This document shows positions 53,527-64,000 of a stretch of DNA of 64,000 nt, one piece after another. Numbering within the stretch: the first letter of the stretch is position 1; each line of letters opens with the position of its first letter. This stretch comes from Achromobacter xylosoxidans (GTDB taxonomy: Bacteria; Pseudomonadota; Gammaproteobacteria; Burkholderiales; Burkholderiaceae_B), in contig NZ_LN831029.1 in the NCBI RefSeq assembly GCF_001457475.1, positions 4,030,001 through 4,094,000 of the forward strand. The letters run 5' to 3'. Both the position numbers and the translations under genes were made by a program. The notes under the pieces are model-generated. The model did not search any database, was not told the DNA's origin, and saw only the letters and a program-made list of their open reading frames with translations.

Positions 53527-55632
53527 GTGAAGCAGCCCCTCCGAAAGATCTTTGCACTGTCGGCCAGCGCCCTGCTGCTGGCCAGCCTGTCCGCCTGTGG
53601 CGGCAGCGATGACGATGACGACGACGCGCCGCCAGCGTCGGTGCCCCGGGGCGCCACGCTCGACCTGGCCATCCTGGCCACCACGGACCTGCACGCCAAC
53701 GTGCTGGGTTACGACTATTACAAGCTGGCCGAGGACAAGAGCTACGGCGTCGACCGCACCGCCACCCTGATCGGCAACGCCCGCAAGCAGCACGCCAATA
53801 CCTTGCTGTTCGACAACGGCGACACCATCCAGGGCACCGCCCTGTCGGACTACCAGGCGCTGGTGGCGCCGGTGCAGTGCTCGGACATGCTGGCGATCTA
53901 CAAGCAGATGAAGCTGCTGGCCTATGACGCGGCCACCCTGGGCAACCACGAATTCAACTATGGCCTGCCCTATCTGTCGCAGGTCACCAACGTGGACTTC
54001 GGCCTGCCTGGCATCGGCAAGGGCACGGCGCAGACCAACCCGACCGGCGCCAAGGATTGCGCCGCGCCGGGCTTTCCGTTCGTGTCGGCCAACGTGGTGG
54101 CGGCCGCCACGCAACAACCGATCTTCAAGCCGTGGACGCTGCTGACGCGCACCTTCAAGGCAACCGGCCCGGATGGCAAGGCGCTCGACGTCGCCCTCAA
54201 GGTGGGCGTGATCGGTTTCGCGCCGCCGCCCATCATGCAGTGGGACAAGGCCAACCTGGAAGGCCACGTGACCGTCGCCGGCTGGAAGGAAACCGCCGCG
54301 CGCTATGTGCCCGAAATGAAGGCGGCGGGCGCCGACCTGGTCGTGGCGCTGGCGCATGGCGGCATCGACCTGGTCACGCCCTACAGTCCGTCCATGGAAA
54401 ACGGCGCGGGCTACCTGAGCCAGGTGGCGGGCATCGACGCCCTGATCACCGGCCACCAGCACCTGCTGTTTCCCGACACCAATCCCAAGTCGCAATTCGC
54501 CGGCCAGCCGGGCATCGACCTCGAAAAGGGCCTGATCAACGGCGTGCCCGCGGTGCAGGCCGGCCAATGGGGCAACAACCTCGGCCAGATCACGCTGAAG
54601 CTGGCCTACGACCAGGGCTGGAAGGTGCAGAAGAACGCCACCCAGGTGCAGCGCATCCCGACCCGCCTGACCGCGCAGAACGGCGGCACGCCCGCCACCT
54701 ACGTCGCGCCCGACAGCGCCGCGCAGCAACTGGTGCAGGCCGAGCACAGCGCCACCATCGCCTACGTCAAGACGCCGATCGGCCAAAGCCAGTTCGACAT
54801 GGCCACCTACTACGCGCTGGCCGGCGACGTGTCGGCGCTGCAGATCGTCAACATGGCGCAGATCGACTACCTGAAGGACTACATCGCCCGCAACAGCCCC
54901 GCCTACGCCGGCCTGCCGATCCTGTCGGCGGCCGCGCCGTTCAAGGGCGGACGCAACGGCCCGGGCGACTTCACCTTCGTGCCGCAAGGCAACATCGCCA
55001 TCAACAACGCGGCCGACCTGTACCTGTATCCGAACACCCTGCAGGTGGTGCGGGTCAGCGGCGACATCGTGCGCCAGTGGCTGGAGAAGACGGCGGAACA
55101 GTTCAAGCGCATCGATCCGGCCCAGGTCGCGCCGCAGGACCTGATCGACACCGGCTTTCCGACCTTCAACTTCGATGTGCTCTACGCCGAGGGCAACGCC
55201 CTGCGCTACCAGATCGACGTGACGCAACCCAAGGGCTCGCGCATCGCCGCGCTGACCTACCAGGGCGCGCCGCTGGATCCGGCGGCGCAATTCCTGGTGG
55301 TCACCAACAACTACCGCGCCAGCGGCGGCGGCGACTTCCCGGGACTGGCCGGCGGCAAGGGCGACATCGTGCTGCAGGCGCCCGACGCCAGCCGCGATGT
55401 GCTGATCAGCTACATCAAGAAGCACCCCAACCTGGACCTGGCCACCTACGGCCTGGCGCGCAGCTGGGGCTTCAAGCCCGTGGCGGCATTGGCCGGCCCG
55501 GTGGTGTTCGCGTCGGTGCCGAACACGCTGGCGCTGGCCACGGCGCATGGCGTCACCAATGTGTCGGTGTACGACCCGACGCCGGACGCGACGACGCAGC
55601 TGTCGCGCTACGCGGTGGACCTGACGCGTTGA
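53527..55632 (+). CDS. cpdB: 2',3'-cyclic-nucleotide 2'-phosphodiesterase/3'-nucleotidase, lipoprotein
   Basis: 701 aa from a GTG with AAAGGA 7 bases upstream. Lipobox LSAC with Cys24 followed by SDDDDDD, so it is a lipoprotein rather than the soluble periplasmic enzyme of E. coli. Metallophosphoesterase motifs: ATTDLHANVLGYDYYK, DNGDTIQGTALSDY, LGNHEFNYGLPYL, LAHGGIDL and TGHQHLLFP; C-terminal 5'-nucleotidase domain with AAAPFKGGRNGPG, NAADLYLYPNTLQVVRVSGDIVRQWLE and TNNYRASGGGDFPG. It breaks down 2',3'-cyclic nucleotides and 3'-nucleotides for phosphate and nucleoside salvage. Confidence 0.93.
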   Translation: MKQPLRKIFALSASALLLASLSACGGSDDDDDDAPPASVPRGATLDLAILATTDLHANVLGYDYYKLAEDKSYGVDRTATLIGNARKQHANTLLFDNGDTIQGTALSDYQALVAPVQCSDMLAIYKQMKLLAYDAATLGNHEFNYGLPYLSQVTNVDFGLPGIGKGTAQTNPTGAKDCAAPGFPFVSANVVAAATQQPIFKPWTLLTRTFKATGPDGKALDVALKVGVIGFAPPPIMQWDKANLEGHVTVAGWKETAARYVPEMKAAGADLVVALAHGGIDLVTPYSPSMENGAGYLSQVAGIDALITGHQHLLFPDTNPKSQFAGQPGIDLEKGLINGVPAVQAGQWGNNLGQITLKLAYDQGWKVQKNATQVQRIPTRLTAQNGGTPATYVAPDSAAQQLVQAEHSATIAYVKTPIGQSQFDMATYYALAGDVSALQIVNMAQIDYLKDYIARNSPAYAGLPILSAAAPFKGGRNGPGDFTFVPQGNIAINNAADLYLYPNTLQVVRVSGDIVRQWLEKTAEQFKRIDPAQVAPQDLIDTGFPTFNFDVLYAEGNALRYQIDVTQPKGSRIAALTYQGAPLDPAAQFLVVTNNYRASGGGDFPGLAGGKGDIVLQAPDASRDVLISYIKKHPNLDLATYGLARSWGFKPVAALAGPVVFASVPNTLALATAHGVTNVSVYDPTPDATTQLSRYAVDLTR

Positions 55633-55731
55633 GACTCGCGCGTTGATGTTGACGCGGTGAAAGTGACGCGTTGAAGGCAACGCATCGCAGTCGACGCGGG
55701 CGCGCGAATCGCGCCCGCGTCATGGCGGCTT

Positions 55732-56486
<755 letters not shown>

Positions 56487-56490
<4 letters not shown>

Positions 56491-57470
56491 TGGCGTCCCC
56501 TGCGCAAGATCAGGGCCAGGAACATCACTCCGCCCACGAATTCGATGACCACGCTGACCGTGGTGCTCAGTTGCAGCACCCGCTCCAGCAGCGTCTGCCC
56601 GCCGACCAGGAAGATCACGCTGAGCAGCACCGCGGCGGGCACGGTGTGGCGATGCCGGTCCGACCCCATCGCCTGGTAGGCCAGGTTGCTCACCAGCAGG
56701 CCGAAGAACGTCACCGGCCCCACCAGCGCGGTGGACACCGACACCAGCACGGCGATGGCGGCCAGCGTCAGCAGCAGGGTGCGGCGGTAGTCCACGCCCA
56801 GGTTCAGCGCGATCTCGCGGCCCAGCGCCAGTACGTCATAGCGGCGCCGCATGCGCCACACCAGCAGCGTGGCGGCGGCCACCGCCGCCAGCGCGATCGG
56901 CAGCAGTTCGGTGCGCACCGAATTGAAGTTGGCGAACAGGCGGTCCTGCAGCACCAGGAATTCGTTCGGATCGATCAGTCGCACCACGAAGCTGGACAGG
57001 CTGCGAAACAGCAGCCCGAAGATGATGCCCACCAGCATCATCAAATGCAGGCTGCGCACGGCGTCGGTGAACAGCCAGCGGAACAGCAGGCAGGCGAACC
57101 CCGTCATCGCGCACACTTCCAGCACGAAGGCCGCCACCGGATGGTTGACCGCGCCCGCCGCCTGGCCGAAGCCGAACACCACCACCGACTGGATCAGCAG
57201 GTAAAGCGCGTCAAAACCCATGATGGCCGGCGTCAGGATGCGGTTGTGCGTGACGGTCTGGAACAGCACCGACGACACCGCCACCGCGTACGCCACCAGC
57301 AGCATCGCCACCAGCTTGGCGCCGCGAAACGGCAGCACGAAGGCCCACTGGCCGTTCGCGCCCAACGCCATGAAGCCGACAACGCACGACAGCGCGGCCA
57401 CGGCCAGCAGCGCCAGGCGCCACGCCTGGGGCGAACGCAGCGGCACGGCGCGCGCGATGAACTCAGCCAC
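56487..57470 (-). CDS. FecCD-family siderophore permease (second)
   Basis: 327 aa, GTG start at 57470, overlapping the first permease by 8 bases. About nine hydrophobic segments; the conserved LVGPVTFFGLLVSNLAYQAMGSDRHRHTVPAAVL contacts the ATPase. FatC/VctG-like wording (ANFNSVRTELLPIAL). It forms a heterodimer with the permease encoded upstream. Confidence 0.93.
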
Positions 57471-58461
57471 GGCGCGCTCCCCGGCTGCGCAGCAGGCACA
57501 GGAACAGGATGCTGCCGACCACGCCCACCACCGTGCCCAGCGGCACCTCGTAGGGATGGATCACCAGCCGGCCGATGATGTCGCAGGCCAGCACGAACAC
57601 GCCGCCCAGCATCGCCACCCAGGGAATCGAGCGGCGCATGTTGTCGCCCAGCACCAGGCTGACGGCGTTCGGCACGATCAACCCCAGAAAGGGAATGCCG
57701 CCGGCCGTGACCACCACCACCGCGGAAATCGCCGACACGATGAGCAGGCCCACCAGCGTCAGGCGCGCATGGTTCAGGCCGAGATTGGCGGCGAACTCGC
57801 GCCCCATGCCCGCCACGGTGTAGCGATCCGCCGCCAGGTAGGCCGCGGCCGCCAGGCCGAAGCCGATCCACAGCAGTTCGTAGCGGCCGCGCAGCACCCC
57901 GGAAAAATCACCGGTGGTCCAGGCGTGCAGCGACTGCAGCAGGTCGTAGCGGTAGGCGACGAAAGTGGTGACGGCGTGGATCACGCCGCCCAGGATCAGG
58001 CCGATCAGCGGCACGATGAACGGCGTGCGCAGCGGCACGCGCCGCAACAGCGCCAGGAACAGCAGCGAGCCCGCCAGCGCGAAGCCGGTGGCCGTCAGCA
58101 TCTTGCCGATCACCGGCGTGTCCGGCGCCAGCAGGGTCACGACCAGGATGCCGAGCGTGGCCGATTCGACGGTGCCGGCCGTGGTCGGCTCGACGTAGCG
58201 GTTGCGCACCAGCATCTGCATGATCAGCCCCGCCACCGCCAGCGCCATGCCGGCCAGCAGCAGCGCCAGCGTGCGCGGCACGCGGCTCACCAGCAGCAGG
58301 CGCCAGGCGCGTTCGGCGTCAGGCCCGCCGGCCAGCGCGGCGAACGAGAACGACCCCGCGCCCAGGCCGATGCTGGCCGCGCACAACAGCAGCAGCAACA
58401 GCAGCAATGCCGCCAGTCCGGCCCAACCGGTGATCGCCCCGCCTGCCCTCACAACCGCCAC
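57463..58461 (-). CDS. FecCD-family siderophore permease (first)
   Basis: 332 aa from a GTG at 58461. Opens with a hydrophobic stretch (LAALLLLLLLLCAASIGLGAG), then RVPRTLALLLAGMALAVAGLIMQMLVRNRYVEPTTAGTVESATLG, the FecCD signature, and VVVVTAGGIPFLGLIVPNAVSLVLGDNMRRSIPWVAMLGG for the ATPase contact. FatD/VctD-like (YclN). Works with the second permease. Confidence 0.94.
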   Translation of the reverse strand: MAVVRAGGAITGWAGLAALLLLLLLLCAASIGLGAGSFSFAALAGGPDAERAWRLLLVSRVPRTLALLLAGMALAVAGLIMQMLVRNRYVEPTTAGTVESATLGILVVTLLAPDTPVIGKMLTATGFALAGSLLFLALLRRVPLRTPFIVPLIGLILGGVIHAVTTFVAYRYDLLQSLHAWTTGDFSGVLRGRYELLWIGFGLAAAAYLAADRYTVAGMGREFAANLGLNHARLTLVGLLIVSAISAVVVVTAGGIPFLGLIVPNAVSLVLGDNMRRSIPWVAMLGGVFVLACDIIGRLVIHPYEVPLGTVVGVVGSILFLCLLRSRGARRG

Positions 58462-58488
58462 TTCGACTCCGTCATGCCCGCCTTGCGC

Positions 58489-59451
58489 TTACTTGACCGC
58501 GGGCTTGGCGGCAGACAGCGCGCGGGCGATATCGTCCACGTTCTGCTGCATGGCGCTCAGGCCGGCACTGCCCAGCAGGTACCAGTTGTAGCCGTTCAGG
58601 TAGACCACGCGCTGCTGCTTCCAGGCCTTGGTCGGACGGATCAGGTCGTTGTCCAGCATGCGCTGGGCCGAAGTGCCTTCGCGGCCGATGGCGGCGTCGC
58701 GATCGATCACGAACAGCCAGTCGGGATCGGTCTGGGCGATGAACTCGAACGAGATCGCCTGGCCGTGGTTCGACACGTTCAGGTCCTTGGCGGCCGGCGC
58801 AAAGCCGAAGGCGTCGTGGATCACGCCGAAACGCGAGCCGGGGCCGTAGGCACTCATCTTGCCGCCGGTGGTCAGCACGATCAGCGCGCTGCCGGCCTTG
58901 GCCGCCTGGCCATGCAGCGCCGCGATCGAGGCGCGCAGGGCGTCGAGCTTTTCCTTGGCCACGGCCTGCTTGCCGTAGATGGCGGCCAGCGTTTCCGTGT
59001 TGCGCGTGACGCTGCCGACCAGGTCCTTGGCGTTGACCGTCAGGTCGACCGTGGGCGCCAGCTTGGCCAGCTCGTCGTACTTGGGCGCCGAGCGCCCGGC
59101 CACGAAGATGACCTGCGGCTGGGCCGCGTGGATCACTTCGTAGTTGGGCTCGAACATGCTGCCGACCTTCAGGTAGCGCTTGTCGGCATACTGCGCCAGC
59201 TGCGGCGGCAGCTTGGCGGCGCTGGGCACGCCGGTCACGTCGACACCCAGCGCATGCAGCGTGTCGAGCACCGCCAGGTCCAGCACCACGGTCTTGGCCG
59301 GGTTGGACGGCACGGCGGTCTCGCCGCGCGCATGCTTGACCGGCATGGTCTGGGCCACGCTCAAAGCGCTGGCCGCGCCCAGGGCCAGGGCCGCGGTGGC
59401 GCGCGCCAGCCAGCGGCCGGCGCGTCCTGCTTGTGCTTGATTCATCGTCAT
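58489..59451 (-). CDS. Siderophore-binding periplasmic protein (FatB/VctP/YclQ-like)
   Basis: 320 aa from the ATG at 59451. Signal peptide (ATAALALGAASALSVAQ) without a lipobox, then VVLDLAVLDTLHALGVDVTGVPSAAKLP, ADKRYLKVGSMFEPNYEVIHAAQPQVIFVAGRS and YNWYLLGSAGLSAMQQNVDDI, the cluster B binding-protein fold of the FatB/VctP/YclQ/CeuE group that binds catecholate or mixed siderophores. It hands the ferric complex to the permeases encoded downstream (27-base gap). Confidence 0.93.
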   Translation of the reverse strand: MTMNQAQAGRAGRWLARATAALALGAASALSVAQTMPVKHARGETAVPSNPAKTVVLDLAVLDTLHALGVDVTGVPSAAKLPPQLAQYADKRYLKVGSMFEPNYEVIHAAQPQVIFVAGRSAPKYDELAKLAPTVDLTVNAKDLVGSVTRNTETLAAIYGKQAVAKEKLDALRASIAALHGQAAKAGSALIVLTTGGKMSAYGPGSRFGVIHDAFGFAPAAKDLNVSNHGQAISFEFIAQTDPDWLFVIDRDAAIGREGTSAQRMLDNDLIRPTKAWKQQRVVYLNGYNWYLLGSAGLSAMQQNVDDIARALSAAKPAVK

Positions 59452-59516
59452 GCTTGCCTCTTCATGTAGCGGGAAGGCCGCCTGTCGGCGGCGGTTCCCT
59501 GGTGTTGCCTGCGGGC

Positions 59517-61538
59517 TCAGAACTTCACGCCCACGCCCAGCCAGTAGCGGCGGCCGTCTTCGACGTAGCCGTAGTCGTCGTAGCCGACCTGCTTGTCGAA
59601 CAGGTTGTAGATGCCGGCGTAGACCGACACCTTCTTGTTCACGGCATACGAGCCGCCCAAGTCGACGAAGGTGTACGACGGCGCCACCAGCGAGGTCGAG
59701 GACGGGCCAGTGATCGGCTGGCTTTCCTTGCCGCGGTAATTCAGGCGCGCCCACGCTTCGAGCGCGTCGGAAGCCTGCCAGTTGACCGTGGTGGTGAACA
59801 GGTGCTTGGGCAGCTGGTTCAGCGGCTGGCCCTGGTACTGGCCGGACTTCTGTTCCGACTTGGTGAAGGTGTAGCTGCTAGTCAGCGACCAGTCACGGCC
59901 CAGCGGCAGCTTCAGGTTGGCCTCGACGCCGCGCGACACCGCCTTGTCCACGTTCATGTAGGTGGTGGGGTTGGAGCCGAACTGGTTGGGGCCATCGGTG
60001 CACTGCGACAGCGGGCACGCGACGCGCGTGATCTTGTCCTTGAAGTTGTTGTTGAACAGGGTCAGGCCGGCATTGAAGCCCTCGCCGTCGTCATACAGCA
60101 GGCCGAGTTCCTGGGTCACCGACTTCTCGGGCGTCAGGTCGGGGTTGCCGTACATGTTGCCGCCGCGGCTGACCTGGCCCCAGCCGGCCACGGTCTGGCG
60201 CAGGTCGGGCGCGCGGAAACCGGTGGACACGCCGCCCTTCAGGGTCCAGCGTTCGGCCATGTGCCACACGCCGTACAGGCGCGGACTGAAATGGCTGCCG
60301 AAGTTCTCGTCCTGGTCCATGCGCAGGCCGCCGGTCAGCGCGAAGCTCTCGGCCAGGCGCCATTCGTCCTCGGCGAACAGCGCCCACTGGTAGCGCTCCA
60401 CCTTGCTGGGGCCGCCGGCCAATTGGTTGCCGGTCTGGTCGGTCAGGCGCTGCGTCAGGTAGGTGCCGCCCAGCGTCAGCATGTGCGAACCGAGCGGCAG
60501 CGTCCAGCTGGTCTGCAGGTCCAGGTTCTTGATCTTCATCTGGCGCGAGCGGTTGTCGAACTCTTCCTGCTGCACGTAGCTGTCGGACACGGCCCAACCC
60601 CAGCGGCCGGTATGCGACAACGCCCACTTGTTGCTGCGGTAATCGGTTTCCGACGAGGCCGGGCAGCCGTTGCGTGGGCACGCCACGCCGGGAGCCAGCG
60701 GCGCGACGGTCTTGCCCAGCGTGTTCTCGTACTTCTGGCGGCTGGAAGTGGCTTCCAGCACGATGTCGTGATCGCGGTTGGGCGTGAGCGCCAACTTGGC
60801 CGTGATGTTGGTGGCATTGCGCTTGCGGTAGCCGTCGATGATCCTGTCTTCGTCGCGCTGGGTCGCCTGGCCGTAGATCTGCAGGCCCAGCAGGTCGTTC
60901 TTGATCGGGCCCGCCAGGTAGAAGTTGCCCTGGTAGATGTCGCCGGACTTGCTGCTTTCCTGGATGGTGGTGTCCATGCGGATTTCACCGCCCCACTCGT
61001 TGGGCACCTTGCGGGTGATGATGTTGATCACCCCGCCCATGGCGTCGGAACCATACAGCGACGACATCGGCCCGCGCACCACCTCGATGCGCTCGATGGC
61101 CGAGATCGGCGGCGTCCAGCCGCCTTCGACGCCGCTGGAGTCGGAGTTGGTGCGGGTTTCGCGCGAATTCTGGCGCTTGCCGTCGATCAGGATCAGCGTG
61201 TACTTCGGGCCCATGCCGCGCAGGCTGATGTCCTGGCGGTCGCCGCCGCCCGTGACCACCACGCCCGGCACTTCGACCAGCGCGTCGGTGACGTCGCGGT
61301 AGAACTTCTTTTCCAGATCCTGGCGCGTGATCACGCTGATCGAGGCAGGCGCGTCCTGGATCTGCTGCTCGTAGCCGCTGGCCGTGACCACCACGGTATC
61401 CAGCTTCTTGGGGTCGGCCGACGCGGCCAATTGCGCCCAGGCCGGATGACCGGTGGCAAGGCCGGTGGCGCACAGGGCGACAGCCAGGCGGGTACGCGGG
61501 CCGAATGCGCGGCGCGCGGCCAGATCGTTGCTGCTCAT
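59517..61538 (-). CDS. TonB-dependent catecholate receptor (FepA/PfeA/VctA-like)
   Basis: 673 aa. Signal peptide, TonB box-like DTVVVTASG, plug (RDVTDALVEVPGVVVTGGGDRQDISLRGMGPKYTLILIDGK, IEVVRGPMSSLYGSDAMGGVINIITRK), barrel with paired cysteines (GVACPRNGCP; VACPLSQCTDGP) and a C-terminal ...RRYWLGVGVKF. This is the IrgA/VctA/PfeA/FepA branch that takes up ferric enterobactin or its fragments. It heads the operon with binding protein and ABC genes and diverges from the two-component genes, as pfeA does from pfeRS in Pseudomonas (though transcribed the other way round). Confidence 0.93.
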   Translation of the reverse strand: MSSNDLAARRAFGPRTRLAVALCATGLATGHPAWAQLAASADPKKLDTVVVTASGYEQQIQDAPASISVITRQDLEKKFYRDVTDALVEVPGVVVTGGGDRQDISLRGMGPKYTLILIDGKRQNSRETRTNSDSSGVEGGWTPPISAIERIEVVRGPMSSLYGSDAMGGVINIITRKVPNEWGGEIRMDTTIQESSKSGDIYQGNFYLAGPIKNDLLGLQIYGQATQRDEDRIIDGYRKRNATNITAKLALTPNRDHDIVLEATSSRQKYENTLGKTVAPLAPGVACPRNGCPASSETDYRSNKWALSHTGRWGWAVSDSYVQQEEFDNRSRQMKIKNLDLQTSWTLPLGSHMLTLGGTYLTQRLTDQTGNQLAGGPSKVERYQWALFAEDEWRLAESFALTGGLRMDQDENFGSHFSPRLYGVWHMAERWTLKGGVSTGFRAPDLRQTVAGWGQVSRGGNMYGNPDLTPEKSVTQELGLLYDDGEGFNAGLTLFNNNFKDKITRVACPLSQCTDGPNQFGSNPTTYMNVDKAVSRGVEANLKLPLGRDWSLTSSYTFTKSEQKSGQYQGQPLNQLPKHLFTTTVNWQASDALEAWARLNYRGKESQPITGPSSTSLVAPSYTFVDLGGSYAVNKKVSVYAGIYNLFDKQVGYDDYGYVEDGRRYWLGVGVKF

Positions 61539-61603
61539 GATTTCAGACTCTCCCGTCCCGGACGGCGCCGCGCCCCACGCGCAGCCCCGTTCCGCTTCAA
61601 TTT

Positions 61604-61626
61604 TTAATGAAAACTATTCTCATATT
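61604..61626. promoter_or_regulatory. Fur box candidate between the receptor and two-component genes
   Basis: TTAATGAAAACTATTCTCATA holds TGAAAAC-T-ATTCTCA, a good match to the Fur pattern, in the only AT-rich part of the divergent region. It could control both the receptor and the regulator genes. Confidence 0.6.
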
Positions 61627-61745
61627 AGAATTGAGCCCATCCGTGAGCTGCAACACGCTTTCCGCAACTTTTACTTTCTTCGCACTTCTTGACACTTCGG
61701 CCGCCGGCGACCCGCTATGCTGCCGTGGCAACAGAACCCAAGCGC

Positions 61746-62458
<713 letters not shown>

Positions 62459-62459
<1 letters not shown>

Positions 62460-63853
62460 TGCGCTGGCTGCCGGTCCGCTCCCTCTTCTGGCGCGCCTTC
62501 CTGACCTTCTGGGGCGCGATGGCCGTCATCATGGTCTGCGGCATGATGCTGACCGCGGCGGTCGCCTGGTACCGCGTCGATTCGCTCGACGGCCTGAACC
62601 CCGGCAACCTGACGCGCGATGCCGCCCAGATCGCGCGCCGCGAAGGCGCCGAGGGCCTGCGGCGCTGGGTCGGGGCCATGGACGCGCGCTATTCGGCGCT
62701 CAAGATCTACATCGTCGACACGCAGGACCGCGACATCCTCGAACGGCGCCTGCCGACCCGCCTGGACGATTGGCTGGCCGCCTTCCGCGCCTCGCCCGAT
62801 CACGGCCTGATCGCCGCCATCGACGTGCCCGCCGACCCGGACGCGCTGCGCGTATCGTGGTGGGATCCACAGTTGCTGGTGTTGCCGGATCATAGCGAAC
62901 TGCTGATGCTGTTCCTGCCGTTCGACTCCTCGCACTGGGAGGTGCTAGGCCTGACGCCGGTCACGCTGGGGCTGCTGCTGTTCGCGCTGGCGGTCACGGC
63001 GCCCTTCTGCTGGGCCCTGACCCGCCACGTGGCCGCGCCGCTGGAGCAACTGCGGGGCGCGGCCCGCTCGCTGGCCGCCGGCCGGCTGGATACCCGCACG
63101 CCGGCGGCGCTGCCGCTGCGCAAGGACGAACTGGGCCTGCTGGCGCGCGACTTCGACGCCATGGCGGGCCGCCTGCAGGCGCTGGTCGATACGCGCGAGC
63201 AGCTGCTGCGCAACATCGCCCATGAATTGCGCTCGCCGCTGGCGCGGATGCGCCTGGGCGTCGAACTGGCGCGCCGCAAGGACGAACGCCAGGACCTGCA
63301 GCTGGACCGCATCGAACGGGAATGCGAACGGCTGGATACGCTGGTGGGCAGCACCTTGCGGCTGGCGCGCATGGGCGCCCTGCCCCAGCCTACCGCGACC
63401 TTGGACCTGGCCGAGGTGGTCGACGAGGTGGTGCAGGATGCGCGCTTCGAGGCCGGCGAACGCCGCATTGCCATCGCCTGGCACCGCCCGGCGCCGCTGC
63501 GCATCGCGGCCGACCGCGACAGCCTGGCCAGCGCCATCGAAAACGTGCTGCGCAACGCCCTGCGCTTCGCCCCGGCGGGCGGCGCGATCCAGGCGCGCCT
63601 GCTGGTGGACGCCGGCGAGGCCTGCCTGGAAATCGAGGACAACGGCCCCGGCGTTCCGGAAAAGGAACTGGCGTATCTGTTCGAACCGTTCTACCAGGGC
63701 GCCCCGGCCGCCGGCGCGCCTGCCGGCGGCGCCGGCCTGGGCCTGAGCATTGCGCGCGCCGCCGTCGCGGCGCACAAGGGCCGGATCTCGGCGCGCAATG
63801 TCGCGCCGCATGGCCTGAGCGTGCGCATCGAACTGCCGCGCGTGGCGGCCTGA
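62459..63853 (+). CDS. Sensor histidine kinase
   Basis: 464 aa. Transmembrane segments at about residues 13-37 and 166-184 bracket a periplasmic domain of about 130 residues (ALKIYIVDTQDRDILERRLPTRLDDWL), a likely place for signal recognition. Then HAMP (AAPLEQLRGAARSLAAGRLDTRTP), H-box NIAHELRSPLARMRLGVELARR with phosphorylated His, N-box NVLRNALRFAP, G1 DNGPGVPEKEL, G2 GGAGLGLSIAR. CpxA/PfeS-like architecture. Coupled to the response regulator gene by a one-base overlap. The signal may be the siderophore itself or free periplasmic iron. Confidence 0.92.
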
Positions 63854-63905
63854 GCTGTGTCCCGATGGCGGCGCCGCGCCGTCATCGGGCATCTGGCGCC
63901 CGGTC

Positions 63906-64000
63906 TCAGTCGTCCGCCAGGATCGCTGCCGACAGCCGCGGCAATACCCGCAAGGCATTGGCCGTGGTCGCCTGCGCCACCTGCGCCGGCGTGATTCCGC
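63906..64000 (-). CDS. tatD: TatD-family DNase, C-terminal end only
   Basis: Only the last 30-31 codons are in the window: GITPAQVAQATTANALRVLPRLSAAILADD and a stop at 63906. The pattern (V)AxATTxNAxRxLPRL is the conserved C-terminal helix of TatD metal-dependent hydrolases. The gene continues to the right. Too short for a product check. Confidence 0.7.
   Translation of the reverse strand, partial: GITPAQVAQATTANALRVLPRLSAAILADD

Noticed and set aside
53476..55680. 734-codon minus-strand frame opposite cpdB
   Set aside because: Shadow of cpdB; the cpdB frame has all metallophosphoesterase motifs.
57220..61607. Two long plus-strand frames (749 and 724 codons) opposite the siderophore ABC genes and receptor
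   Set aside because: Antisense to genes with full motif sets; composition is His/Gln/Arg-rich.

Overview
The window is a high-GC (clearly above 60 percent), gene-dense bacterial chromosome segment. Gene content points to a betaproteobacterium of the Bordetella/Achromobacter (Alcaligenaceae) type: FecI/FecR-controlled and Fur-type iron receptors, an autotransporter with an extended signal peptide, DUF58/MoxR/Bat genes and a Rieske-oxygenase catabolic operon. This placement is inferred from gene families, not from a marker gene. No rRNA, tRNA, CRISPR array, transposase or prophage gene was seen.

Left part (1-14.4 kb). A leftward catabolic operon (MFS transporter, aldehyde dehydrogenase, Rieske oxygenase, its flavin/2Fe-2S reductase, and the start of a GMC oxidoreductase) has an inverted-repeat operator in front. 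Then come two DUF202 membrane proteins, a higBA toxin-antitoxin pair, two unknown proteins, a TetR/NAD(P)H-quinone-reductase pair with its own palindrome, and a heat-shock block (groES, a groEL without the usual GGM tail, and two Hsp20 genes) with sigma-32-like promoters.

Middle (14.4-37.2 kb). A large autotransporter that probably starts at TTG diverges from a TPR-glycosyltransferase, followed by an outer-membrane barrel and a DUF4239 membrane protein. After a roughly 625-base AT-richer non-coding stretch comes the most unusual block: ten rightward genes coding for a membrane-anchored or exported formylglycine-generating enzyme, MoxR ATPase, DUF58, DUF4381, two VWA proteins, BatD, a HAD-phosphatase lipoprotein, a secreted Cys-type sulfatase and a membrane spermidine-synthase-like protein. 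It looks like one machine for making and activating an extracytoplasmic sulfatase. A LysE exporter and a methyltransferase with a tandem operator follow.

Right part (37.2-64 kb). This part is dominated by iron and redox genes. There is a FecI-FecR-TonB receptor-PepSY operon (the last with a fused DUF3649-like tail); a solitary ferredoxin; two SDR enzymes; a MarR gene diverging from a VOC/flavin reductase/degenerate-ABC operon across a 25-bp palindrome; a broken VOC gene coupled to a 34-residue secreted peptide; thiM behind a TPP riboswitch; a second siderophore receptor; cpdB; and a complete catecholate-type uptake system (receptor, binding protein, two permeases, ATPase). The receptor diverges from a two-component system in the arrangement known for PfeRS. 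The window ends in the C-terminus of a tatD gene.
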